The notes: generated by a model not told the origin, from the letters alone. DNA of 64,000 bases from Solimonas fluminis (GCF_002930645.1 NZ_PSNW01000002.1:186001-250000); one strand, 5' to 3'; positions 1-8,861 are shown, counted from the first letter of the stretch. Numbers and translations: made by a program.

Positions 1-1
1 A

Positions 2-214
2 ATGCCGGTGGAATTCATGCTCAACGTGCTGCGCCTGAACGCCGGCGTGGCGGCAAGCCTCTGGGAACAGCGCACCGGCCTGCCGCTGTCGGCCCTGGAC
101 CTGCCCCTGGCCGAGGCCCGTCGCCGGGGCCTGATGGAGGCCGATCCGGCCCTGCTGCGGCCCACGGCGCTGGGGCACCGGCACCTGAACCGGCTGCTGG
201 AGCTGTTCCTCTGA
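2..214 (+). CDS. hemW: HemW-type radical SAM protein, C-terminal end (partial)
   Basis: The last 70 codons of a gene that begins before the window. The residues read like the HemW C-terminal domain: an EFMLNVLRLN stretch, a WEQRTGLPLS segment, then a winged-helix-like tail that ends in LNRLLELFL just before the stop. HemW proteins are related to oxygen-independent coproporphyrinogen oxidase and are now regarded as heme chaperones. The radical SAM cysteines lie outside the window, so the call rests on the tail alone. The first in-frame ATG at position 2 is internal, not a start. A CPXCG protein follows 36 nt downstream on the same strand. Confidence 0.75.
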   Translation: MPVEFMLNVLRLNAGVAASLWEQRTGLPLSALDLPLAEARRRGLMEADPALLRPTALGHRHLNRLLELFL

Positions 215-250
215 GCCAGAATCGGCCGCACGGCCGGCTGTGAGAACACC

Positions 251-436
251 ATGCTCGAAGAAGCCGTCGTCACCTGCCCGGCTTGCTGGGAACAGATCGT
301 GCTGGAGCTCGATCTGTCCGGTGGATCAGCGGTTTACGCCGAGGACTGCCCTGTCTGCTGCCGGCCGATGACGGTCCGGCTGACGGTAGGCGAAGACGGC
401 GGGTTCGAGGTGCAGGTGGAAGCCGAAGAAGGCTGA
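251..436 (+). CDS. CPXCG motif-containing cysteine-rich protein
   Basis: A 61-residue protein with two cysteine knuckles, CPACW near residue 9 and CPVCC near residue 33, separated by an acidic segment (YAEDCPVC) and followed by an acidic tail. This is the pattern of the small CPXCG family, presumed zinc-ribbon proteins of unknown function. The two pairs could bind one metal ion. It lies on the same strand as hemW, 36 nt downstream, and may be co-transcribed. Two tandem hairpins follow before rpmE. The family assignment is confident; the biological role is not known. Confidence 0.8.
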   Translation: MLEEAVVTCPACWEQIVLELDLSGGSAVYAEDCPVCCRPMTVRLTVGEDGGFEVQVEAEEG

Positions 437-500
437 GCCGCCCGGTCGAGGCCCTCGGGGCGCCATCCAGGGCGGAAGTTCATCACCGGGTCCGGCCGCG

Positions 501-558
501 GCCCGGCCCTTCGTGGCCGGGCTTCGACGGGGCGAAGGTCCGCTGGACCTTCGCCTTC
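501..558 (+). terminator. Two tandem hairpins between the CPXCG gene and rpmE
   Basis: The first perfect stem is GCCCGGCC/GGCCGGGC (501-508 with 515-522). The second is an 11-bp perfect stem, GGCGAAGGTCC/GGACCTTCGCC (531-541 with 545-555), with a 3-nt loop followed by TTCT. They end 12 nt before the proposed rpmE promoter, so termination of the hemW transcript is the simplest reading. Neither has a strong T-run. Confidence 0.45.
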
Positions 559-569
559 TCCGCCTCACC

Positions 570-598
570 TTGCCTCCGCCCGCCCTTACCATTACACT
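570..598 (+). promoter_or_regulatory. Putative sigma-70 promoter of rpmE
   Basis: TTGCCT at 570-575 and TACACT at 593-598 are separated by 17 bp. Each hexamer matches the consensus at four of six positions. The predicted start would give a leader of about 28 nt before rpmE. This is a pattern match only. Confidence 0.4.
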
Positions 599-632
599 GC
601 GCGCCCTTTTAGTTTTGCCGGAAGCTGCTGTC

Positions 633-878
633 ATGAAAGAAGGCATCCACCCCGAATACCGCCCGGTCGTGTTCCGCGACTCGTCCATCGGCCAGAACTT
701 CATCATCCGTTCGACCGTGAAGACCAAGGACAAGATCACCCTCGACGGCCAGGAATACCCCCTGGTGAACCTCGATACCTCCAGCGCCTCGCACCCGCAC
801 TACACGGGCAAGCAGAAGGTGGTGGACACCGGTGGCCGCGTGGGCAAGTTCAACGCCCGCTACGCGCGCAAGTCCTAA
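633..878 (+). CDS. rpmE: 50S ribosomal protein L31, type B (cysteine-free)
   Basis: An 81-residue protein beginning [18 protein letters not shown], the usual start of type B L31. It has no cysteine and therefore lacks the CxxC zinc site of the C+ form. Such zinc-independent paralogues are often induced when zinc is scarce and replace the zinc form on the 50S subunit. No obvious Zur operator is visible here, so it may be the only L31 in this genome. An upstream in-frame start at 513 would add 40 residues not typical of the family, so 633 is chosen. A strong hairpin follows the stop codon. Confidence 0.92.
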   Translation: MKEGIHPEYRPVVFRDSSIGQNFIIRSTVKTKDKITLDGQEYPLVNLDTSSASHPHYTGKQKVVDTGGRVGKFNARYARKS

Positions 879-896
879 GCCGCACCCGAGCTTCAC

Positions 897-929
897 GCAA
901 GGCCGCCCCCTGGGCGGCCTTGCCGTTTG
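897..929 (+). terminator. Terminator hairpin after rpmE
   Basis: A perfect 11-bp stem (897-907 with 913-923, arms GCAAGGCCGCC and GGCGGCCTTGC) with a 5-nt loop, followed by CGTTTGT. It begins 18 nt after the L31 stop codon. Confidence 0.7.
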
Positions 930-1041
930 TACCCCCCGCTTCAAACCACGGCAGCCGAACCCTGCCGGGCAGTACCGCTGTACCGGCCAGGTTCCAGCCG
1001 CCGTTCCATCCACGCGTATCCAGGCAGAAGGCACTGCGCGC

Positions 1042-2301
1042 ATGAACGACCAGCTGAAGAAGTCCGCTCTGGACTATCACGAGTTTCCGAGCCCCGGAAA
1101 GCTCGGCATCGCCATTACCAAGCCCTTTGAGACGGCCGCCCAGCTGTCGCTGGCCTACACCCCCGGCGTCGCCGAGCCGGTACGCGAGATCCAGGCCGAT
1201 CCCGAGAACGCCTACCGCTACACCGCCAAGGGCAACCTGGTGGCGGTGATCTCCAACGGCACCGCCGTGCTGGGCCTGGGCGACTGCGGGGCCCTGGCCG
1301 GCAAGCCGGTCATGGAGGGCAAGGCGGTCCTGTTCAAGAAGTTCGCCGACATCGATGTCTTCGACATCGAGGTGGATGCGAAGGAGCCGAAGGACTTCAT
1401 CGACACGGTGGCGCGCATCGCCCCGACCTTCGGCGGCATCAACCTGGAGGACATCGCCGCGCCCAGCTGCTTCGAGATCGAGGAAAAGCTGATCGAGCGC
1501 TGCGACATCCCGGTGTTCCATGACGACCAGCACGGCACCGCCATCGTGCTCTGCGCGGGCCTGCTGAACGCCCTGGAACTGGTGGGCAAGAAGATCGAGG
1601 ACGCCCGCATCGTCTGCCTGGGTGCCGGCGCGGCCGGCATCGCCTCCATGCGCCTGGCGGTGGACCTGGGAGCGCGCCGCGAGAACATGCTGCTGGTGGA
1701 CCGCAAGGGCGTGATCCACCGCGACCGCGAGGACTTCTCCTCGCTGAACAAGGAAAAGCTGGAGTTCGCCTCGGCCGCGGCAGCCGAGCGCCGCAGCCTG
1801 GCGGGCGCCTTGGCCGGTGCCGACGTGTTCATCGGCGTGTCCGGCCCGGGCCTGATGAAGCCGGAATGGCTGATGCTGATGGCGGAAAAGCCCGTCATCT
1901 TCGCCCTGTCCAACCCGGACCCGGAGATCCGTCCGGAGGACGCCCTGGCGGTCCGCAAGGACCTGATCATGGCCACCGGCCGCAGCGACTACCCCAACCA
2001 GGTCAACAACGTCCTGTGCTTCCCCTTCCTGTTCCGGGGCGCCCTGGACGTGCGGGCCCGCTACATCAACGCGGCCATGAAAACCGCCGCGGTCCGGGCC
2101 ATCGCGGCCCTGGCCCGGGAGCCGGTTCCGCAGGAAGTGCTGGCGGCCTATGGGCAAAAGTCGCTATCCTTCGGCCCCGACTACATCATCCCCAAGCCGC
2201 TCGACCCCCGCCTGCGCGACCGTGTCGCCCCGGCAGTGGCGCGCGCGGCGGTGAGCAGCGGCGCTGCCCGCCTGCCCTATCCCGCGCACTATCCGGCCTG
2301 A
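1042..2301 (+). CDS. maeB: Malic enzyme (short form without phosphotransacetylase domain)
   Basis: Oxidative decarboxylation of malate to pyruvate, with reduction of NAD(P). The 419 residues match the N-terminal catalytic part of Mae[21 protein letters not shown] at the start, AYTPGV with the catalytic tyrosine near residue 38, [11 protein letters not shown], the metal-site region [10 protein letters not shown], and the nucleotide-binding loop GAGAAGIAS near residue 195. E. coli MaeB is about 760 residues because of a C-terminal phosphotransacetylase-like domain, which is absent here. The start at 1042 agrees with homologues; an upstream in-frame start at 832 would run through the rpmE terminator. 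Citrate synthase follows 92 nt downstream. The cofactor preference cannot be read with confidence. Confidence 0.9.
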   Translation: MNDQLKKSALDYHEFPSPGKLGIAITKPFETAAQLSLAYTPGVAEPVREIQADPENAYRYTAKGNLVAVISNGTAVLGLGDCGALAGKPVMEGKAVLFKKFADIDVFDIEVDAKEPKDFIDTVARIAPTFGGINLEDIAAPSCFEIEEKLIERCDIPVFHDDQHGTAIVLCAGLLNALELVGKKIEDARIVCLGAGAAGIASMRLAVDLGARRENMLLVDRKGVIHRDREDFSSLNKEKLEFASAAAAERRSLAGALAGADVFIGVSGPGLMKPEWLMLMAEKPVIFALSNPDPEIRPEDALAVRKDLIMATGRSDYPNQVNNVLCFPFLFRGALDVRARYINAAMKTAAVRAIAALAREPVPQEVLAAYGQKSLSFGPDYIIPKPLDPRLRDRVAPAVARAAVSSGAARLPYPAHYPA

Positions 2302-2393
2302 GGAAGACTTCGTCACCAGGGAAACGTCTGGGGGAGCGCGGGCCGGCACGGTTCTCGCTTCAGGATTCGCCACAAAAGTATTGCGGAGCAAGC

Positions 2394-3689
2394 ATGAGCG
2401 ACGTCAGCTACAGTCTGGTCAACAACGCCACCGGTGAGAAGACCGATCTGCCGGCCATCGGCGGCACCCTCGGCCCGGTCGGCCTCGACGTGGGCAAGGT
2501 CTACGACAAGCTCGACGTCTTCACCTACGACCCCGGCTTCAGCTCCACCTGCTCGACCAAGTCGGCCATCACCTACATCGACGGCGACAAGGGCGTGCTG
2601 CTGTACCGCGGCTACCCGGTGGCCCAGCTGGCCGAGCACTGCAGCTTCATCGAGGTGGCCTACCTGATCCTCAACGGCGAACTGCCGAACAAGGACCAGC
2701 TCGCGGCGTTCGACATGAACATCCGCAAGCACACCATGATCAACGAGAACCTCAAGGGGTTCTTCGGCGGCTTCAACTACGACGCCCACCCGATGGCCAT
2801 GCTGACCGGCATCGTCGGCTCGCTGTCCGCCTTCTACCACGACACCACCAACAACAAGGATGCGCGGCACCGCGAGATCTTCGCGCACCGCATGATCGCC
2901 AAGATCCCGACGATCGCCGCCGCCGCCTACAAGAAGTACTACGGCCAGCCGTTCGTCTACCCGCAGAACCACCTGGACTACTGCAGCAACCTGCTGCACA
3001 TGATGTTCGCCGTGCCGGCCGAGCCGTACCACGTCGACCCGATCGCCGCCAAGGCGCTCGACGTGCTGTTCATCCTGCATGCCGACCACGAGCAGAACGC
3101 CTCCACCTCGACGGTGCGCATGGCCGGCTCCACCGGCACCAATCCCTACGCCGCGATCGCCTCGGGCATCGCCGCCCTCTGGGGCCCGGCGCACGGCGGC
3201 GCCAACGAGGCCGTGCTGAAGATGCTGGAGGAGATCGGCGACGTGAAGAACGTTCCGGCCTTCATGGCCAAGGTCAAGGACAAGACCTCGGGCGTGCGCC
3301 TGATGGGCTTCGGCCACCGCGTCTACAAGAACTTCGACCCGCGCGCCACGATCATCCGCGAGCAGTGCCACAAGGTGCTCAAGCACCTGGGCAAGGACAG
3401 CGATCCGCAGCTGGAGCTGGCGATGAAGCTGGAGGAGATCGCCCTGTCGGACGACTACTTCAAGGCCCGCTCGCTGTACCCGAACGTCGACTTCTACTCG
3501 GGCATCATCTACAAGGCCCTGGGCATCCCGGTGAACATGTTCACGCCGATGTTCGCCATCGCCCGCACCGTCGGCTGGGTGGCTCACTGGATCGAGATGG
3601 TCGCCGACCCGACGATGCGTATCGCCCGTCCGCGCCAGGTCTACACCGGTGCCGGCGACCGCAACGTGACGCCGATCGCGCAGCGCTGA
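2394..3689 (+). CDS. gltA: Citrate synthase (type II, hexameric class)
   Basis: Condenses oxaloacetate and acetyl-CoA to citrate, the entry step of the TCA cycle. The protein has 431 residues, the normal length of the NADH-sensitive gram-negative type. The catalytic segments are visible in order: [24 protein letters not shown], and [14 protein letters not shown] with the active-site histidine and the following aspartate. The ATG at 2394 has GGAG six bases upstream (GCGGAGCAAGC). A strong terminator follows at 3708. The gene lies 92 nt after malic enzyme on the same strand, so the two may be transcribed together, but each could also have its own promoter. Confidence 0.96.
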   Translation: MSDVSYSLVNNATGEKTDLPAIGGTLGPVGLDVGKVYDKLDVFTYDPGFSSTCSTKSAITYIDGDKGVLLYRGYPVAQLAEHCSFIEVAYLILNGELPNKDQLAAFDMNIRKHTMINENLKGFFGGFNYDAHPMAMLTGIVGSLSAFYHDTTNNKDARHREIFAHRMIAKIPTIAAAAYKKYYGQPFVYPQNHLDYCSNLLHMMFAVPAEPYHVDPIAAKALDVLFILHADHEQNASTSTVRMAGSTGTNPYAAIASGIAALWGPAHGGANEAVLKMLEEIGDVKNVPAFMAKVKDKTSGVRLMGFGHRVYKNFDPRATIIREQCHKVLKHLGKDSDPQLELAMKLEEIALSDDYFKARSLYPNVDFYSGIIYKALGIPVNMFTPMFAIARTVGWVAHWIEMVADPTMRIARPRQVYTGAGDRNVTPIAQR

Positions 3690-3707
3690 GCGAAGCAGCG
3701 GTGCAAG

Positions 3708-3737
3708 AAAAAGCCCTCCTTACGGAGGGCTTTTTCG
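3708..3737 (+). terminator. Rho-independent terminator of gltA
   Basis: A perfect 12-bp stem, AAAAAGCCCTCC/GGAGGGCTTTTT (3708-3719 with 3724-3735), with a TTAC loop and a five-base T-run. This is the clearest intrinsic terminator in the window. Confidence 0.93.
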
Positions 3738-3762
3738 TTAGGGTGCGAAGTCTGGACTTGTC

Positions 3763-3878
3763 GGCGCCATCCATGGCGGGACCTCAGCCATCCTATCTAC
3801 CCACGGGGCGGCCATCCATGGCCGCCCGTGACCAGCCGCAGGCGATGACATTTAGTCATCGCCAAAGCGCGGCTAGTC
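3763..3878 (-). repeat. Inverted, divergent copy of the nested-stem intergenic repeat
   Basis: Read on the minus strand, this stretch shares architecture and short blocks with copies near 32.0 and 54.1 kb. An inner hairpin (GGCGATGAC/GTCATCGCC, 3841-3849 with 3855-3863) sits inside an outer stem (3830-3839 with 3869-3878, one mismatch). Downstream on that strand comes a GTCCCGCCATGGATGGC block (3762-3778), with a second CCATGGATGG block between (3806-3825). It overlaps the last codons of the minus-strand gene that ends at 3873. Confidence 0.5.
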
Positions 3879-4457
3879 ACCTTCCGTCGCCATGATCTTC
3901 TCCAGTTGCGCAGGGTCCACGCGGCGGAACGGCTGCCCCTCCACCGGGCTCAGCGGCGCGCGGCGCTGCTCGTTCTCGGCAAACACCGCCAGGTCCACGC
4001 CCACACCCTCCACCTCGAAGCAGGCCAGCGGGATGCGCTGCTCCTTGCCGTCGGGGTAGCGATAGCGGCGCTCGTCCTGGTCGAAGTCGATGCGGCGGTC
4101 GTGCAGGAAGATGTCGATGGCCTCCGGCTTGTCGGCGAAGGCATGCAGCTGCAGCCGGTGGGCATCGGTGATGGCGCCGCTGACGGCGCCGCCGACCAGG
4201 CGCGGCGAAAACTCGGCGAGCTGGCGCATCACCCTCAGCGCGGTGCGCCGCATGCGGCGCAGGCGTTCGCGGTAGGCTTCGCCGCCGAACAGGCGCTGGT
4301 ACTCGATCACCGCCTGCTGCACCTGGGCGTTATCCGGCAATCCCGTTCGCGTCGGCAGGCCAAGGCGCTCGGCCGCCTTCTGCTTGGCCATGCGGTAATC
4401 GGTCACCTGCTCCTCGCAGATGATGCGCGCGGCTTCCTGCACGATGCTGTATTGCAC
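3873..4457 (-). CDS. Conserved protein with degenerate nucleotidyltransferase-like core
   Basis: A 194-residue soluble protein with no signal peptide or membrane segment. The N-terminal half is helical and basic (YRERLRRMRRTALRVMRQLAEF). The middle reads PRLVGGAVSGAITDAHRLQL followed by HAFADKPEAIDIFL, which resembles the GG-S-(x)n-D-x-D stretch of nucleotidyltransferase folds, but the expected catalytic DxD is not intact. The C-terminal part is strand-rich (FEVEGVGVDLAVFAE). The start is a GTG at 4457 preceded by GAAGG. It lies downstream of the PBP1A gene on the same strand with a 108-nt gap. The function is unknown, and the fold suggestion is tentative. Confidence 0.7.
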   Translation of the reverse strand: MQYSIVQEAARIICEEQVTDYRMAKQKAAERLGLPTRTGLPDNAQVQQAVIEYQRLFGGEAYRERLRRMRRTALRVMRQLAEFSPRLVGGAVSGAITDAHRLQLHAFADKPEAIDIFLHDRRIDFDQDERRYRYPDGKEQRIPLACFEVEGVGVDLAVFAENEQRRAPLSPVEGQPFRRVDPAQLEKIMATEGD

Positions 4458-4565
4458 GGCGTCACCTTCGGGCCCACGCTCGGCGGGCAGTCACAGCGCT
4501 TGGCGCAGAAGTACCACGCCCTTTCGGAGGCCTCGAAAGGAGACGATGGGCTTTCCGCGAACGGC

Positions 4566-6968
4566 CTAGAACAGCTCTTCGACCCCTCCGGCGGACGGAC
4601 GGCCTTCTTCCTCGGCGGCCGGGGCGTCGGCGGCGTCGGGGATGCGGTCCTGGGGGACCACCTCGAACACGGCGTCCCCCTCCTCGCCCGCCAGCTTGCC
4701 ACTGCGGCGATCGATCCGCACGCTGACCAGCCCGGCGGGACGCGGCAGCATGCCCTGCGGCACGTCCTTGAGCGCGGCCCGCATGAAATCCATCCACATC
4801 GGCAGGGCGGCGCGGCCGCCGACCTCGCCCTTGCCCAGGGGAGCGGGCTGATCGCGGCCGACCCAGGCGGTGGCCACCAGGGTCTTCTGGAAGCCATTGA
4901 ACCAGGCGTCGGTCTCGTCGTTGGTGGTGCCGGTCTTGCCGGCCAGGTCGCTGCGGCCCAGTTCGTTGACCTTGGCGGCGGTACCGCGCACGGTCACGTC
5001 GTGAAGGATGTCGGTGATCATCCAGATGGTCTGCGCGTCGATCATGCGCGGCGCGCCGTTCTCCGGGATGTCGGGCGGCGGGGCCTCGGATTCGTTGGCG
5101 GAAGGATCGTCCTCGGCGCTTTCCGGCGGGGGCGGCAGCTGCTCGCATTCGAAGCAGGCGATCTTCGGCTGGGCCTTGAACAGCAACTTGCCCGCGCCGT
5201 CGCGGATGCTCTCGATGAAGTAGGGCTCGACCAGGAAGCCGCCGTTGGCGATCGTGGAGAAGCCGCGGGCCATCTCCAGCGGGGTGAAGTCGCCGGTGCC
5301 CAGCGACATCGTCAGGTTGCGCGGCATGTGGTCCTTGGGCAGGCCGAAGCGGGCGATGTAGTCGCGGGCGTAGTCGACGCCGATGGCCTCGAGCACGCGG
5401 ATCGACACCAGGTTGCGCGACTGCACCAGGGCCTCGCGCAGGGTCATCGGCCCCTTGAAATCGCCGCCATAGTTCTCCGGGCGCCAGTCCTTCTGGCCGC
5501 GGACGCTGAACACCACGGGGGCGTCCAGGAAGATCGAGGCCGGCGTGTAGCCCCGTGCCATGGCCGCAGCGTACAGGAAGGGCTTGAATCCCGACCCGGC
5601 CTGGCGCCGGGCCTGCGTGACGCGGTTGAACTTGCCCTGGAAGAAATCGTAGCCGCCGACCAGGGCCTGGACCGAGCCGTCACGGGGATCCAGCGCCACC
5701 AGGGCGCCCTGGGCCTGCGGCAGCTGCCCCAGCACCCATTCCCGTCCGTCCTTGCCGCCGGCGCGGATGCGCAGCAGGTCGCCTACTGCCGGTGCCCGCT
5801 TGGCCGTGAAGCCGGCCCACTTGAAATGCTCGGGCGCCAGGTCCACGTCGCCGTCACGGGCCCGCAGGGACAGTTTCTGGGGGTTGTAGGACAGCACGAC
5901 CACCGGCAACAGGCCGGACACCTGGGGCCGGGCGTCGAGGGCGTCGATCAGCTTCTGCTCCTGGCCCGGGGCCAGCAGCGCCGGGTCGATCTTCGCCTCC
6001 GGCCCACGCCAGCCGTGACGCTCGCTGTAGTCGTCCAGGGCCTTGCGCAGGGCGGCGTTGGCCGCCAGCTGGCGGTAGGAATCGACCGTGGTGGTGACGG
6101 TGAAGCCCTGGGTGTAGGCCGCCTCCTCGCCGTAGCGGGTGAGGATGTCCTGGCGCACCATCTCGGCGACGTAGTAGGCATCGACCTCGGCCTTGGCGCG
6201 GTAGGGCTTGACGATCAGGGGCTCCTCGGTCGCGGCCTTGAACTCCTCGGCCGAGATATAGCCCAGCTGGTGCATGCGGCGCAGCACGTAGTTGCGCCGC
6301 TCCTTGGCCCGCTCGGGGTTGGCGATCGGATTGTCGCGCGACGGCGCCTTCGGCAAGCCGGCGATGACCGCCGCCTCCGAAACCCGCAAGTCATTGATGT
6401 TCTTGCCAAAATAGATCAAGGCCGCCGCGCCGACGCCATAGGCGCGCTCGCCCAGGTAGATCTTGTTGAGGTAGAGCTCGAGGATTTCCTCCTTCTTCAG
6501 CTCCTTCTCGATATTCAGCGCCAGCAGGATTTCCTTGAACTTGCGGCCGTAGGTCCGCTCGCTGGACAGGAAGACATTGCGGGCCAGCTGCATGGTGATG
6601 GTGCTGCCGCCCTGCGACTTCTGGCCGGTCACGGCCAGGCTGAAAGCGGCGCGGGCCAGACCCATCCAGTCCACGCCCGGATGGTCGAAGAAGCGGTCGT
6701 CCTCGGCGGCCAGGAAGGCCTGCACCACGCGCGGCGGGAACTGGTCGTACTTGAGCAGGGCGCGGCGCTCGGCGCCGAATTCACCCAGCAGCTTGCCGTC
6801 GGACGAGTAGATCCGCAGCGGCAGGGCCAGCTGCAGCTCGCGCAGGCTCTGCACGGACGGCAACTCGGGTTCGAAATAGGACCGGGCGATCAGGAACCCG
6901 CCCCAGAGCGCCAGGACGCCGGCCACCAGCAAGCCCGCCAGGACCGACAGCAACAGCTTCCACTTCAT
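4566..6968 (-). CDS. mrcA: Penicillin-binding protein 1A (bifunctional transglycosylase/transpeptidase)
   Basis: An inner-membrane enzyme that polymerises glycan strands and cross-links peptidoglycan peptides. Its 800 residues are arranged as an N-terminal anchor (about 4-29), a glycosyltransferase domain with the catalytic Glu89 in AEDDRFFDHPG and the QGGSTITMQLARN motif, an OB-like linker, then the transpeptidase domain. The transpeptidase motifs are SGFK near residue 459, SRN in VQSRNLVS, and KTGTT near residue 677. An inserted acidic, proline-rich segment (PPPPESAEDDPSANES) precedes the last motif. The gene is divergent from pilM, as in Pseudomonas and Xanthomonas, sharing a 211-bp promoter region. 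Confidence 0.96.
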   Translation of the reverse strand: MKWKLLLSVLAGLLVAGVLALWGGFLIARSYFEPELPSVQSLRELQLALPLRIYSSDGKLLGEFGAERRALLKYDQFPPRVVQAFLAAEDDRFFDHPGVDWMGLARAAFSLAVTGQKSQGGSTITMQLARNVFLSSERTYGRKFKEILLALNIEKELKKEEILELYLNKIYLGERAYGVGAAALIYFGKNINDLRVSEAAVIAGLPKAPSRDNPIANPERAKERRNYVLRRMHQLGYISAEEFKAATEEPLIVKPYRAKAEVDAYYVAEMVRQDILTRYGEEAAYTQGFTVTTTVDSYRQLAANAALRKALDDYSERHGWRGPEAKIDPALLAPGQEQKLIDALDARPQVSGLLPVVVLSYNPQKLSLRARDGDVDLAPEHFKWAGFTAKRAPAVGDLLRIRAGGKDGREWVLGQLPQAQGALVALDPRDGSVQALVGGYDFFQGKFNRVTQARRQAGSGFKPFLYAAAMARGYTPASIFLDAPVVFSVRGQKDWRPENYGGDFKGPMTLREALVQSRNLVSIRVLEAIGVDYARDYIARFGLPKDHMPRNLTMSLGTGDFTPLEMARGFSTIANGGFLVEPYFIESIRDGAGKLLFKAQPKIACFECEQLPPPPESAEDDPSANESEAPPPDIPENGAPRMIDAQTIWMITDILHDVTVRGTAAKVNELGRSDLAGKTGTTNDETDAWFNGFQKTLVATAWVGRDQPAPLGKGEVGGRAALPMWMDFMRAALKDVPQGMLPRPAGLVSVRIDRRSGKLAGEEGDAVFEVVPQDRIPDAADAPAAEEEGRPSAGGVEELF

Positions 6969-7058
6969 TGAATCCTTACCTTCCGGGGCGTCAAAAACCT
7001 ACAGAAACGCATTCCAGCTTATGAAGCACTATCAGATAGTTGGAGCCACTACTTATAG

Positions 7059-7086
7059 TTGCATCGCAGAATGTTTGCGTTATAGT
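7059..7086 (+). promoter_or_regulatory. Putative sigma-70 promoter for the pil operon
   Basis: TTGCAT (7059-7064) and TATAGT (7081-7086) with 16-bp spacing, in the most AT-rich part of the mrcA-pilM gap. The -10 matches five of six positions, the -35 only three. It would give a leader of roughly 90 nt that contains the paired repeats at 7111-7155. Confidence 0.4.
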
Positions 7087-7110
7087 AAGGCTCAATGCGG
7101 GAGGAGTCAC

Positions 7111-7155
7111 CACGATTCCTGCAAGGGAATTCCACACGATTCCCGTGGGGGGAAT
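7111..7155 (+). repeat. Two tandem short palindromic repeats in the pilM leader
   Basis: Two imperfect 20-21-bp direct repeats start with CACGATTCC at 7111 and 7135. Each is itself a small inverted repeat of the form ATTCC(C)-N5/6-(G)GGAAT. They lie between the proposed promoter and the pilM start, so they could be a two-site operator or leader hairpins. Confidence 0.5.
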
Positions 7156-7179
7156 GTCAACGCGAGTCTGTGAGGCGAT

Positions 7180-8268
7180 ATGTCCATAGTGCAATCGCTG
7201 TTAGGCGGGGGAGATCAGGCGCTCATCGGTCTGGACATCAGTTCCAGTGCCGTGAAGCTGCTTGAGCTGTCGCGCAGGGGCGAAAAATTCCACGTCGAGA
7301 CCTATGCCGTGGAACCGTTGCCGGCCAATGCCGTCACGGACAAGCAGATCACTGATCCGAAGGTCGTCGGCGAAGCCGTCATGCGCGCGCTCAGCCGCGC
7401 CGGCACCCGCACCAAGAACGCGGCGGTGGCCGTGGCCGGCGCGTCCGTCATCAGCAAGGTCATCCAGCTCCCCAAGGGCCTGTCGGAAGACGACATGGAG
7501 GAGCAGATCAAGGTCGAGGCCGACCAGTACATCCCCTACCCCATCGAGGAAGTCAGCATCGACTTCGAGGTGCTGGGAGACAGCGAGAAGGCCAAGGACA
7601 ACGTCGACGTGCTGCTCGCGGCCTGCCGCAAGGAGCAGGTCGAACAGCGCGCCGCGGCGCTGGAGATCGCCGGCCTCAAGCCCAAGATCGTCGACATCGA
7701 GAGCTATGCGCTCGAGAACGCCTGCCAGTTCCTGCAGCACCAGATGCCGGACCGCGGCGTGCGCCGCACCGTCGCCATCGTGGACGTCGGCGCCACGACC
7801 ACTTCCGTGCTGATCCTGCACGACCTCAAGACCGTCTACACCCGCGACCAGAACTTCGGCGGCCGGCAGCTCACCGAGGACATCATGCGCCACTACGGCA
7901 TGAGCCTCGACGAAGCCGGCAAGGCCAAGAAGTTCGGCAACCTGCCGGACGATTACCAGACCGAGGTGCTGACGCACTTCATCAGCGACATGGCGCAGCA
8001 GATCGATCGATCACTGCAGTTCTTCTTCTCGTCGGCCTCGCAGTACAACACGATCGACCAGATCATCCTGGCGGGCGGCTCGGCCCATATCGCCGGCATC
8101 GACGCCGCGATCCAGGACCGGCTGCGCATCCCGACCGTGGTCGCCAAGCCCTTCGCCGGCATGAGCGTCTCCTCCAAGGCCAAGCCCGCCGTGCTGGCCA
8201 AGGAAGAGGCCTCGCTGCTGATCGCCTGTGGCCTGGCCTACCGCGCGTTTGACGAGGTGCCGAAATGA
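7180..8268 (+). CDS. pilM: Type IV pilus assembly protein PilM
   Basis: A cytoplasmic actin-like protein (FtsA/MreB fold) that binds the N-terminus of PilN and ties the inner-membrane alignment complex to the pilus motor. It has 362 residues. The N-terminal IGLDISSSAVKLLEL is the phosphate-1 region, VAIVDVGATTTSVLIL near residue 200 is phosphate-2, and DQIILAGGSAHIAGID near residue 290 is the adenosine motif. GAGG lies just upstream of the ATG. It is the first gene of pilMNOPQ and its stop overlaps the pilN start by 4 nt. Confidence 0.95.
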   Translation: MSIVQSLLGGGDQALIGLDISSSAVKLLELSRRGEKFHVETYAVEPLPANAVTDKQITDPKVVGEAVMRALSRAGTRTKNAAVAVAGASVISKVIQLPKGLSEDDMEEQIKVEADQYIPYPIEEVSIDFEVLGDSEKAKDNVDVLLAACRKEQVEQRAAALEIAGLKPKIVDIESYALENACQFLQHQMPDRGVRRTVAIVDVGATTTSVLILHDLKTVYTRDQNFGGRQLTEDIMRHYGMSLDEAGKAKKFGNLPDDYQTEVLTHFISDMAQQIDRSLQFFFSSASQYNTIDQIILAGGSAHIAGIDAAIQDRLRIPTVVAKPFAGMSVSSKAKPAVLAKEEASLLIACGLAYRAFDEVPK

Positions 8269-8861
8269 CGACGCGCATCAACCTACTGGACTGGCGCGCC
8301 GAGCGGCGTGCGAAGCGTAAGCAGCAGTTCCTGAGCATGCTCGGCATAGGCATGTTGGCCAGCGCCACTATCGTCGGTTTGGCCTGGAGTACAGTCAGCA
8401 GCGCTGTAACGTCTCAACAAGAGCGTAACAATTTCCTGCAGCGGCAGATCGACGAAACCGAGCAGAAGATCAAGGAGATCGAGGAGCTCGAGAAGGTCCG
8501 CGACAACCTGCTGGCACGCATGCGCGTAATCGAGGAACTGCAGGCCAGCCGATCCGCCTCGGTGCATTTCTTCGACGAACTCGTCAGCACCTTGCCGGAA
8601 GGCGTGAGCCTGCGCACGATCAAGCAGACCCCGGAAGGCGTGACCATTGATGGCACGGCGGAGTCCAACGGCCGTGTCTCCACCTATATGAAGAACCTCG
8701 AAGCCTCGCCTTGGTTCCAAGATCCGCGCTTGGTGGTGATCAAGACCAGTGAGCAGGAACAGCTGCGGCGTGGCGACTTCCAGCTCCGGGTGAAGGCGCT
8801 GAAGATTCCCTCCGATAGCAGTGCCGCAGCCGAGGCCGGCGGCGAGGAGGTTGTGCAATGA
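8265..8861 (+). CDS. pilN: Type IV pilus assembly protein PilN
   Basis: A bitopic inner-membrane protein of the alignment complex. It has 198 residues. The conserved N-terminal peptide INLLDWRAERR (residues 4-14) is the PilM-binding motif. A membrane helix follows at about residues 24-46, then a coiled coil (QERNNFLQRQIDETEQKI and following) and a ferredoxin-like periplasmic domain that pairs with PilO. The gene overlaps both neighbours by ATGA junctions, which implies translational coupling and matched dosage of PilM, PilN and PilO. Confidence 0.95.
   Translation: MTTRINLLDWRAERRAKRKQQFLSMLGIGMLASATIVGLAWSTVSSAVTSQQERNNFLQRQIDETEQKIKEIEELEKVRDNLLARMRVIEELQASRSASVHFFDELVSTLPEGVSLRTIKQTPEGVTIDGTAESNGRVSTYMKNLEASPWFQDPRLVVIKTSEQEQLRRGDFQLRVKALKIPSDSSAAAEAGGEEVVQ

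Noticed and set aside
832-1041. Extended start of the malic enzyme
   Set aside because: The in-frame ATG at 832 lies within rpmE and the extension crosses the rpmE terminator. Homologues start at [11 protein letters not shown].
3906-6971. A 1021-codon plus-strand open frame opposite PBP1A
   Set aside because: It is antisense to a gene with every PBP1A motif, and its translation is a low-complexity run of Gly, His, Leu, Asp and Arg typical of the shadow of high-GC coding DNA.
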